DNA of 40,230 nucleotides from CAZIWJ01 sp964542855 (GTDB lineage: Bacteria > Bacteroidota > Bacteroidia > Cytophagales > Cyclobacteriaceae): positions 1 through 40,230 of the forward strand of contig CAZIWJ010000003.1 in the NCBI GenBank assembly GCA_964542855.1, read 5' to 3'. The notes under the pieces are model-generated. The model saw only the letters and a program-made list of their open reading frames with translations. It did not search any database and was not told the DNA's origin. Of the stretch, positions 24,503 through 32,800 are shown piece after piece (position 1 is the stretch's first letter; each line of letters starts with the position of its first letter). Position numbers and translations under genes: made by a program.

Positions 24503-26356
24503 TTAAAAAATATATCCCAGGCTTACTCCCAGCCGGAATGGAACGGTTATTTTATTAGAACGGATTTCGTTGAGAAAAGTAGCTTTCGGCGTTCCGGGAG
24601 ATACCTGATGGTTAAGCCATCGGTATCCCAGTCCGGTACCAGCATAAAAATCGAGGGTAAACCCGGAACTTCCCGATTCCTTCGATAATCGGCTGCTCAT
24701 TAAGCTGGCATCTTTCATTAACCGCGTACCTACCAGGAATACGTACTCGGCCCGGTACTCGCGGGTAAGGTTAATCACCTCCGAAGCGGGGGCCGCATCG
24801 GCATCGGTTTTTACCTGGTGCTGCAGGTTGGTGAAGCCCAGTTCGTTGCCCAGGTAAAACATACCGGTTTTAGTATCGGGGTTATACAGCTTCTGCCTTA
24901 CTGCCACAAAATACCCCCGGTCGAAGACGGTATTCGGATCAACAGACCGGGAGGTGGTGAAGAAGGGCGACCGGTGAATGCCGGCTACCAGCTCGTAGCC
25001 CAGGCGTTCCTGCATGTAGTACTCTAGCGAAAGCGGCAGCCGCTCGAAGGCTAGCCCGAGCAGGTTAATGTTCAGCAGTACACTACGATACTCGTTTACC
25101 CGGGGCCTGAAATGGATCGATTCTTTTTTCCGGTACAGGTAATCCGGGTTACCGGTTTTTACCGGGCTGGCCAGGGAAAGGCCGGCAGAGTCGCTTTCTA
25201 CCGGCGAAAATACTGACTGGTTATTTTCGTATATGCTTTTGTAATAGCCAGCCAGGGTGCCGTCCTGTTTGTACAGTTTCCAGATTCCGGTCCGCTGGTC
25301 GTTGTTTTCAATAGTGCCTTTCATTTTTACCGAGCCGTTGCGGTAAAACCCGGTATATTCACCTTTACCATCGGTAAATTCAGCAGTGCCTTCCAGTGCA
25401 CCATCGCTGTAGTAATAATTCCATCGGTGCTGGTTTTTGCCGTTTTCCAGGGTACCCACTACTTTTAATTCCCCGTCGGGGTAAAATTCCCTGTACTCTC
25501 CACTGCCCTTCTTAAATACCGCTTCGCCTTTGGGGGTCCCACTGCTGTGATACAGTTTCCAGTACCCTTCCCGTACGCCATCCTGTTCGGCCCCTTCGGC
25601 TTTTACCTTCCCGTTTTTGTGGTAGTAGGTCCACTTCCCGTCGGTTACCCCGCGGGTATACCGGCCTTCAGCGGCTTTATTTCCGTTCAGGTGATAATAA
25701 ATCCAGCGGCCTTCCTTCCGATTGTTCTCGTATTTTCCGCGGGCGCTCACCTCGCCCGATTCGTAAAAAATAATCCAGGTGCTGTCTTTGCCCGCCGGAG
25801 AAGTGTATCCTTTTGCCCGGACCGACCCCGAAGTGTAGAACTCTTCCATTGTGTTCAGGCCCTGCTCCTTTATTTTTTTTTGGGCTTTCAGCGATCCGTC
25901 TTCGTAATAGTATTCCCAGGTGCCGGTTGGTTTCCCGTTCCTGAAAGTGCCTTTCTTTTTCAGGTTGCCGCTCTCGTAGTAAAAGTACCACGAGCCAGTA
26001 CGTACCTCATCAATTAGCGTACCCTTCATTTCCGGGTTTCCGTTTTCGTAGTAATACGACCAAACTCCGGCGTGCTGGTTATTTTTAATCAGCCCTTCCA
26101 TCTTCAGGTTGCCGTTCTCGTAGTAGTATTTCCATTGCCCGGCAGGTATATTATCGATGTAATTACCCCTTATTTTCAGGTTGCCGCTGGCGTAGTACGA
26201 CCGGTAAGGGCCATTCAGTATATTATCGCCCGTGGTTTGAAAAACTTCCTTTACTACGGTGCGCTGATCGTCATAATATACTACCAGGCTATCCTGGGCT
26301 ACCGCCTGCAGGGTAAAGCAGAGGAGAAAAAGATATATCAGCAGGTATTGGGGCAT
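24503..26356 (-). CDS. Exported YwqK/MORN_2 repeat protein with C-terminal outer-membrane-barrel-like domain
   Basis: This 617-residue protein has a Sec signal (LFLLCFTLQAVAQD). Residues about 44-375 are 14 copies of a unit of 22-24 residues with the pattern G-x-W-x-Y-Y-x-x-G-x-L-K-x-x-G (for example AGQWKYYYENGNLKMEG). These MORN_2 repeats form a beta-hairpin solenoid and are often mislabelled as a toxin-antitoxin antitoxin; nothing here indicates such a role. After a Ser-rich linker, residues about 400-617 have alternating hydrophobic strands (RSVLLNINLLGLAFERLP, YFVAVRQKLYN, EYVFLVGTRLM) and end in GVSLGYIF with a terminal aromatic residue, as outer-membrane barrels do. The repeat array is therefore probably attached to an outer-membrane barrel. 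Confidence 0.85.
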   Translation of the reverse strand: MPQYLLIYLFLLCFTLQAVAQDSLVVYYDDQRTVVKEVFQTTGDNILNGPYRSYYASGNLKIRGNYIDNIPAGQWKYYYENGNLKMEGLIKNNQHAGVWSYYYENGNPEMKGTLIDEVRTGSWYFYYESGNLKKKGTFRNGKPTGTWEYYYEDGSLKAQKKIKEQGLNTMEEFYTSGSVRAKGYTSPAGKDSTWIIFYESGEVSARGKYENNRKEGRWIYYHLNGNKAAEGRYTRGVTDGKWTYYHKNGKVKAEGAEQDGVREGYWKLYHSSGTPKGEAVFKKGSGEYREFYPDGELKVVGTLENGKNQHRWNYYYSDGALEGTAEFTDGKGEYTGFYRNGSVKMKGTIENNDQRTGIWKLYKQDGTLAGYYKSIYENNQSVFSPVESDSAGLSLASPVKTGNPDYLYRKKESIHFRPRVNEYRSVLLNINLLGLAFERLPLSLEYYMQERLGYELVAGIHRSPFFTTSRSVDPNTVFDRGYFVAVRQKLYNPDTKTGMFYLGNELGFTNLQHQVKTDADAAPASEVINLTREYRAEYVFLVGTRLMKDASLMSSRLSKESGSSGFTLDFYAGTGLGYRWLNHQVSPGTPKATFLNEIRSNKITVPFRLGVSLGYIF

Positions 26357-26762
26357 GAGTTGTTTTACCGGTATAACTGCAAAAATGATGATTCTATTTT
26401 AATAAAATTGTTCGAGTTTGCAAGCAAGGGTACGGGGTAAGACTGCCTCTTCATTTGGCGGTTCAGGCGTCCTCAAAAATCAAGGCCGGTAAAAAGTAAA
26501 AAAATAATTCATTGTTTCATTAAAAACTGCCGGCTAGTGAGCCTGGAACAGTACCAACTCTGATTTTTACTTACACACTGTACGGGATAGGGTCTTTCCA
26601 CCACACACTCGCATCACAGGTCCCATGGCACTGTTCGAAGCTCCCACAACGTTTTATGAGGTCTTCACGACCGCATGCGTTGTGTCTATGTAATTCATTA
26701 TTGTATTACTGCGTGGTCCGGATCATTGCTGAATCGGTCGCTCCTCCCAATTGCCCGGATAG
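26357..26762. other. 406-base gene-poor spacer
   Basis: This lies between the start of the YwqK-repeat gene and the stop of miaE, both on the minus strand. It should hold the promoter of the YwqK-repeat gene; no good TAnnTTTG match was found (the closest, on the minus strand near 26380-26387, reads CATTTTTG). Frames crossing it give products without recognisable pattern. No tRNA, palindrome with long arms or mobile-element end was seen. Confidence 0.4.
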
Positions 26763-27356
26763 CTAGTGCATCCGGTTACCGCGGACCCCGAGGTTGCTCA
26801 CAATTTCGGCTTCGGCAGCCAGGATTTCCCGCCAACGCCTGTTTACCATTTCTTTCGGCATGTACTCCCGGGCCAGGTCGAGGAAGTTAACGTAGTGCCC
26901 CGCTTCCGATTTCATTAAATCGTAATAAAAGGCTTTCAGCTCTTCTTCCTCCAGGTTTTGCCACAGCATCTTGAAGCGTTCGCAACTGCGGGCTTCAATC
27001 ATGCCATTAACCAGCAGCTTGTCCATGAGTCGCTGTTCGGCTGAGCCTCCTTTCCGAATGAGTTGCATTAGCTGTAATACGTACTCGTCTTTCCGTTGCT
27101 TTCCCAGCACAAAGCCGCGTTTCCTGATTTGCTCAATAACGCGGGTAAAGTGTTCCCATTCTTCGGCCACTACCGGGGTTAGCCGGTCTACCAGTTCCGG
27201 CCGGTCGGGGTACTGCACAATCAGCGATGTGCAGCTACTGGCCGCTTTCTGCTCGCACCAGGCATGATCGGTAAGAATTTCTTCCATATTTTCATCGGCC
27301 AGGTAGGCCCAGCTGGGGTCGGTAGCCAGTTGCAGTCGGAGGATCGTATCTTTCAT
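26763..27356 (-). CDS. miaE: tRNA 2-methylthio-N6-isopentenyladenosine(37) hydroxylase
   Basis: This 197-residue non-haem di-iron monooxygenase hydroxylates the isopentenyl group of ms2i6A at tRNA position 37, using O2. The ferritin-like four-helix fold shows the expected ligands: E35, E66-x-x-H69 (EEWEHF), E121 (EARSCERF) and E151-x-x-H154 (SEAGHY). The length fits the family. It starts 16 bases after trmD on the same strand, so two modifiers of nucleotide 37 are probably co-expressed. MiaE needs MiaA and MiaB products as substrate; these genes are not in the window. It also implies growth with oxygen at least part of the time. Confidence 0.93.
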   Translation of the reverse strand: MKDTILRLQLATDPSWAYLADENMEEILTDHAWCEQKAASSCTSLIVQYPDRPELVDRLTPVVAEEWEHFTRVIEQIRKRGFVLGKQRKDEYVLQLMQLIRKGGSAEQRLMDKLLVNGMIEARSCERFKMLWQNLEEEELKAFYYDLMKSEAGHYVNFLDLAREYMPKEMVNRRWREILAAEAEIVSNLGVRGNRMH

Positions 27357-27372
27357 GGCGCAAATTTAAAGC

Positions 27373-28059
27373 TTATTTATCAATCTTATTCCATAAGTCC
27401 GGGCGCCGGTTTTTGGTTCGGGCAACAGCCTGCTCGTGCCTCCATTCCTCAATTTTAGCCTCGTGGCCGGAGAGCAGGATTTCCGGTACCTTGTGCCCTT
27501 CGAAACTGGCCGGACGGGTGTAAACCGGGGGCGACAACAGGTGGTCCTGAAATGAGTCGGTCAGGGCCGATGTTTCGTCGTTCAGCACGCCGGGAACCAG
27601 GCGTATGATGCTGTCGGCCAGCACCGCCGCCGCCAGTTCGCCTCCCGATAAAACGTAATCGCCAATGCTGATTTCGCGGGTTACGAAAAGCTCCCGCACC
27701 CGCTCGTCAACCCCCTTGTAATGCCCGCAGAGAATAGCCAGGTTTTTCTTTAGCGACAACTGGTTGGCCATCGGCTGGTTATAAGTTTCGCCGTCCGGGG
27801 TCATGTAAATTACTTCGTCGTAGGTTCGTTCGCTCTGCAGGTGGCGGATGCAGTTGGCAATGGGTTCGGCCATCATCACCATGCCGGCGCCGCCCCCGTA
27901 GGCATAATCATCAATTTGCCTGTGCTTGTTATCGGTAAAATTGCGTAAATCGTGTATGTGTACCTGCACAATTTCGTTTTCAATTGCCCGCTTCAGAATA
28001 GAGTGGGAGAAGGGACTTTCGAGTAGGGCAGGTACGCAGGTAATAATGTCTAATCTCAT
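27373..28059 (-). CDS. trmD: tRNA (guanine(37)-N1)-methyltransferase
   Basis: This 228-residue SPOUT-class methyltransferase makes m1G37 in tRNAs that read CNN, UGG and related codons, using S-adenosylmethionine and preventing frameshifts. Visible landmarks are MRLDIITCVPALLESPFSHS at the N-terminus, DDYAYGGGAGMVMMAEP, LCGHYKGVDERV and the knot motif SIGDYVLSGGELAAAVL. The length is normal. It is not in the usual rpsP-rimM-trmD-rplS cluster but leads a two-gene unit with miaE. It is divergent from tpiA across a 71-base spacer. Confidence 0.97.
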   Translation of the reverse strand: MRLDIITCVPALLESPFSHSILKRAIENEIVQVHIHDLRNFTDNKHRQIDDYAYGGGAGMVMMAEPIANCIRHLQSERTYDEVIYMTPDGETYNQPMANQLSLKKNLAILCGHYKGVDERVRELFVTREISIGDYVLSGGELAAAVLADSIIRLVPGVLNDETSALTDSFQDHLLSPPVYTRPASFEGHKVPEILLSGHEAKIEEWRHEQAVARTKNRRPDLWNKIDK

Positions 28060-28067
28060 AAACTGGC

Positions 28068-28097
28068 TTGATTAACGAATGCGAAGCAATACATTTG
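28068..28097 (+). promoter_or_regulatory. Bacteroidota-type promoter for tpiA
   Basis: TTG at 28068-28070, a 19-base spacer, then TACATTTG at 28090-28097, which matches the TTG / TAnnTTTG consensus with the expected spacing. Transcription would begin near 28104 and leave a leader of about 27 bases. It overlaps the start of the divergent trmD region, only nine bases from the trmD ATG. Confidence 0.65.
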
Positions 28098-28130
28098 CAC
28101 TACAAAAGTAGGCGTAAAGCCAATAAAACC

Positions 28131-28898
28131 ATGAGAAAACAAATAATTGCCGGAAACTGGAAAATGAATACAAACCTGCCCGATGCCTGCCAGCTGGTAT
28201 CTGAAATCATCTACATGGTGCAGGACGAAGTTCAGCACAATCCGCAAATTGTTGTTATCCCTCCTTATCCCTTTATTGCTGCGGTGCAACACCTTATTCC
28301 CGAAAAAAGTCGGGTGAAAGTGGGTGCCCAGAATTGCCACGAAGAAAAAAATGGTGCTTTTACCGGGGAAGTAGCCGCCGGCATGCTGGCTTCGCTGGAG
28401 GTAAAATACGTGGTGCTGGGCCACAGCGAGCGACGGGCCCAGCCGGGTGAAAACGACGAACTTATTGCCCGGAAAACTAACCGCGTACTGGAAAATAATA
28501 TGCAACCCATCTTCTGCTGCGGGGAACCCCTCGATGTACGCGAAGCCGGAAACCAGGAATCCTACACGCTGGGCCAGGTTACGAATAGCCTGTTTCATCT
28601 CGAAGCCGATACCATTAAACAGGTAGTGATTGCCTACGAGCCGGTATGGGCCATCGGAACCGGTAAAACGGCTACGGCAGAACAAGCCCGGGAAATGCAC
28701 AAGGCTATCCGAAACCACCTGGCCAACCAATACGGGGCCGAAGTGGCGGAAGAAGTGAGTATTCTATACGGCGGCAGCATGAAACCGGGTAACGCGGCCG
28801 AACTGCTGCAACAACCCGATGTCGACGGCGGGCTTATTGGCGGGGCTTCCCTGAAATCGCGCGATTTTGTAGACATCATCAAGGCCTTACCTCATTAA
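28131..28898 (+). CDS. tpiA: Triosephosphate isomerase
   Basis: This 255-residue glycolytic and gluconeogenic enzyme interconverts dihydroxyacetone phosphate and glyceraldehyde 3-phosphate in the cytoplasm. The active site is complete: K11 (GNWKMN), electrophile H98 (LGHSERR) and catalytic base E170 (AYEPVWAIGTG), with the phosphate-binding GGSMKPGNA and GGASLKS loops. The open frame extends 21 codons upstream, but that stretch overlaps the promoter, and MRKQIIAGNW is the normal start of the family. prmA follows after one base, so the two are tightly coupled. Confidence 0.97.
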   Translation: MRKQIIAGNWKMNTNLPDACQLVSEIIYMVQDEVQHNPQIVVIPPYPFIAAVQHLIPEKSRVKVGAQNCHEEKNGAFTGEVAAGMLASLEVKYVVLGHSERRAQPGENDELIARKTNRVLENNMQPIFCCGEPLDVREAGNQESYTLGQVTNSLFHLEADTIKQVVIAYEPVWAIGTGKTATAEQAREMHKAIRNHLANQYGAEVAEEVSILYGGSMKPGNAAELLQQPDVDGGLIGGASLKSRDFVDIIKALPH

Positions 28899-28899
28899 T

Positions 28900-29715
28900 A
28901 TGAAATACCTGCTGGTAACGCTGCCCTGTAAACCGGATATCCAGGAAATCCTGGTGGCCGAACTGGAACAACTGGATTATGATTCTTTCTGGGAACAAGA
29001 GGAAGCGCTGGAAGCTTACATCCAGGCCGATCTGTTCAGTGAGAAAACCCTGGAGGAAGTAACCGGCCGCTACGGCATTTCTTACGAAGTGGAAACGGTT
29101 GAAGAAAAAAACTGGAACGTGGAATGGGAAAAGAATTTCGAGCCCATCGTGGTAGCCGATCAGTGCCTGGTCCGGGCCGATTTCCACTCTATCGGCCAGG
29201 ATTACCCGCACGAAATTATCATCAACCCCAAAATGGCATTCGGTACCGGCCATCATGCCACGACTTACCTGATGCTTCAACAGCAGCTACAACTGGATCA
29301 CCAGGGGAAAACTGTGCTCGACGCCGGTTGCGGAACCGGTATTCTGTCTATCTTTGCCGAACAGAAAGGGGCCTCGTACGTGTTGGCCTACGATAATAAC
29401 GAGTGGGCCGTTAATAATACACTCGAAAACCTAACGATTAACAACTGCCGGTGCATCGAGGTGATGCAGGGAACCATTGCCAACGTAAAGCCCTTCGAAT
29501 ACGATATCGTCCTGGCTAATATTAACCGCAACGTGCTGCTGGAAGAAATCCCGGAGTACGTGAAGTACCTGGCTCCGGGAGGCAGCCTGTTGCTCAGTGG
29601 TTTTTATAATTTCGACACCGGCAGGATTAAAGCCGTGGCCGAAGAGAGTAAACTGCAACTGCTGAACACGTTAGAAAGAAACGACTGGCAGCTGCTTTTG
29701 TACCGGAAACCCTGA
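28900..29715 (+). CDS. prmA: Ribosomal protein L11 methyltransferase
   Basis: This 271-residue SAM-dependent enzyme trimethylates lysines and the N-terminus of ribosomal protein L11. The N-terminal substrate-binding domain (residues 1-90, acidic) is followed by the linker NPKMAFGTGHHATT and the class I methyltransferase fold with VLDAGCGTGILSIFA and the later VLANINRNVLL motif IV. The length is slightly shorter than the E. coli enzyme, as in other Bacteroidota. It starts one base after the tpiA stop and is co-transcribed with it. Confidence 0.94.
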   Translation: MKYLLVTLPCKPDIQEILVAELEQLDYDSFWEQEEALEAYIQADLFSEKTLEEVTGRYGISYEVETVEEKNWNVEWEKNFEPIVVADQCLVRADFHSIGQDYPHEIIINPKMAFGTGHHATTYLMLQQQLQLDHQGKTVLDAGCGTGILSIFAEQKGASYVLAYDNNEWAVNNTLENLTINNCRCIEVMQGTIANVKPFEYDIVLANINRNVLLEEIPEYVKYLAPGGSLLLSGFYNFDTGRIKAVAEESKLQLLNTLERNDWQLLLYRKP

Positions 29716-29835
29716 AACACCAACATTCCTTACGCCCCCGGGCTACCCCTGATTTACAGCCTGTTAAATCTTTCCGCCGGAAACACTTTTTTTGCAAATA
29801 AACGTTATAAAGGCAAGCGTTTCTAATACCGGTGT

Positions 29836-32800
29836 ATGAATAGATTAATAGCAGTTGGAATCTTCCTTATCCTGGGAAGCTTATCGGTTGATGTACAGGC
29901 TCAGCGCTATTCCCTGACCGATTCGGTAACCGTTTTTGGCAGCGATGTTAAGCGGTTACTGCGCAAAGCTCCCGACAGCACCAGTGCCCGGGTAGGACGG
30001 GAATTCGAAGCCCTCTGGGGTTCCGGATCCCTTTCCGACCGTCATAAAGATTCCGTTATGGCCATCTCTCACCGGATGACAGACATCAATTTTAATATCA
30101 TTCCTTACTTTCGTGATTTTTATGCCATTCTGGTTTATGCCGTCGACTCGGCTGAAGTTCCCGACCAGCGGCTCGATGAATACCTTTCCATTACTAAACA
30201 GGTAATCGAGAAGTACCGGGGGCGAGAGCTTACCAGTTACTTCCGTACGTTGAGAACATTTTTCTACAATCGAGCGCTTTATGTGAATAACTACAACCAG
30301 TTATTTATTAATGGGGAGGAATACACCTGGTCGCTGGAATATATTCCCTCCGCCGAACCGGTTGCTGCCCTGCCGCTACCGGTAGAAGAAGAACCGGAGG
30401 AAGAAAATAAAGAAGATGAATACCTTTCAGAAGAAGACTTTGAGCAACCCAAAGAAGTGACCCAGGGATCGGACGATAACTGGGGAAACAATGACGATGG
30501 CTGGGGCGACAACGAATGGGGCGACGACAACTGGGGCAATAACGATTCGTGGGGCGAGGAAGAAGGTAGCGACGACTGGAACAACGAAAGCTGGGGTAGC
30601 GACGACGGCTGGGGTAATGCTCCGGAAGAATCGGGCAAAGAGGAAAATAAACAGGAGTCTTCCGATGGTTTTGCTTCCCGTGAAGAACCGGCTGCGCCAT
30701 CGGAAGACGAGCGAATGGACGCCCTGGTGCAGGAACTTCCGCAACCCGAGCCCGTAGGCCCGGTGATGCACCTGGAAAGCACTAACCTGGTCATGAGCAC
30801 CCGCTACGATTCGGCCAACCTCACCGGGGCCAAAGGCACCCTGATGCTAACCAACGGTACTTTCGTGGGCGAAGGTGGTAAATTCGACTGGGTGAATGCC
30901 GGTTACGCTTCCGATTCAGTGTACGCCACCCTGGGCAAATACAATTTCAACGTTAAAACCCCGCGCCTGGAAGCCGAAAACGTAAAGATGACTTTTAAGG
31001 GGAAAATTAAGGGGGAAGTGCCCGGTATTCTCCGCTTTACCTCGCAAAAACACGACAGCACAACCGATGCTACCTACCCCCGCTTTAAATCGTACAAGAG
31101 CGATGTATCGGTTGATGTGTATAACGACACCACGTATAACAACATTATCACCTACACCGGAGGGTTTACCCTGGAAGGGAATAAAATTTACAGCTCTTCT
31201 TATTTCGGCAACCCTTCAACCCTGGAAATACAGAACAACAGCGTGAAGAAAGTTAAGCTGGAATCGGAGCAAATGGTGATGGGCGATTCTATTTTTACCG
31301 CCGATGATACCCGGCTGGTGTTGTACCACGGGTACGATTCTATTTACCACCCTTCGGTAGATGTCCGCTACCTGGTCGATTCGGCCTACCTTACCGCCGT
31401 AAACCACGATGGATCGTACCACAACGTACCTTTTAAGTCAACTTACTTTAACATGGAAATTACCAGCGACATCGTGCGCTGGCACATTCCGGGCGATAGT
31501 ATCAATATCTCTACCCTCAGTGCCCGGGGGGAAGTACCTACCTTGCTGGCTTCAACCGAGTATTTCAACGAGAAGATGTTTAACCAGATGACGGGCATGT
31601 ACCGGTTTCACCCGCTTATCCTGGCGGTGGCCTACGCCCGGCAGAATAACTCGGAAACGTTCTACGCCGACGACCTGGCCGACGACCGAAAACAGAACCC
31701 GCAGGTGGTCCGCTCGGCCATGAAAGAACTGGCAGTAAACGGCTTTATTGATTATGAACCGGTTTCCGGGAAGGTAACCATTCAGCAGAAAGCCATGCAC
31801 TATGTGCTTTCCAAGGCCAAGCGAAAAGATTACGACGACCTGCTTATCCCCTCGCTTACCGCTGCTAACTCCAATGCTACCCTGTACCTGGAAAACCAGG
31901 AAATGCGGGTGCGCGGTATCGAGAAGTTTTACATTAGCGAACAGCTCGATGTATACATTACGCCCGACAGTGCGCAGCTTACCATGCTGAAGAACCGTGA
32001 TTTTCGGTTCAACGGAAACCTGTTCGCCGGAAACTTCGAGTTCGTAGGGGCAGACTTTGAGTTCAAGTACGAAGATTTTAAAATCGACCTGGCCCAGATC
32101 GACTCGATCCGCTTTTACCTGACCGACGAAAACGGGCAGCGAAAGCAAGTAGATAACTCGCTGGTAAGTGCCGATTCTACTGCGGGTTCGGCCGCCATGG
32201 ATAATCTGGGCCTGGTGGGTAACCAAATTAAGCAAACGTCGGGAACCCTGTTTGTTAACGATCCCCGCAACAAATCGGCCCGTAAATTTTTGCCCGAATA
32301 CCCCAAGTTCGACGCTTCCAACGGGGCAGTGGTGTATTTCGACGGAAAGAATGTGCTGGATGGTGCTTACGATAAACGGGTGTACTTCGTTATTCCGCCG
32401 TTCGCAGTAGATAGTGTGAGTTCTACCGACCCCGGCGCAATTGGTTTCGACGGTACTTTCTATACCGATGGGCTATTACCCCCTATCGATGAAACCCTGC
32501 GGGTAATGGAAGACAATACCCTGGGTTTTGCCCACAACATTCCGGCCGAAGGCTATAACCTGTACAGCGGTTCAGGTAAATTATACAGCAACCTCCGGCT
32601 CGACGGCAAAGGACTAACGGCAGCCGGTACCATTGAATACCTGACTGCTTCCATGACTTCAGAAGATTACATCCTCTACCAGGATTCCCTGGTTACTAAA
32701 AAGGGACTGGAAGCCGATATTACTGAAGGCGAACTCAACGGGGCTTCCTTCCCGCAGGCTTACGTGGAAAACTTTACCCTGAAGTGGCTGCCCCAGCAGG

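Noticed and set aside
24503..26356. Toxin-antitoxin system assignment for the YwqK-repeat gene
   Set aside because: The protein is exported with a barrel-like tail, and no toxin gene lies beside it; the label comes from automatic naming of the repeat.
26675..26890. 71-codon plus-strand frame in the spacer next to miaE
   Set aside because: More than half overlaps miaE on the opposite strand and the product has no domain-like pattern.
30291..30800. Ser/Pro-rich minus-strand frames opposite the acidic linker of the giant protein
   Set aside because: They are mirror effects of the Asp/Asn/Trp/Gly codon repeat; the plus-strand frame is 1679 codons with a signal peptide.
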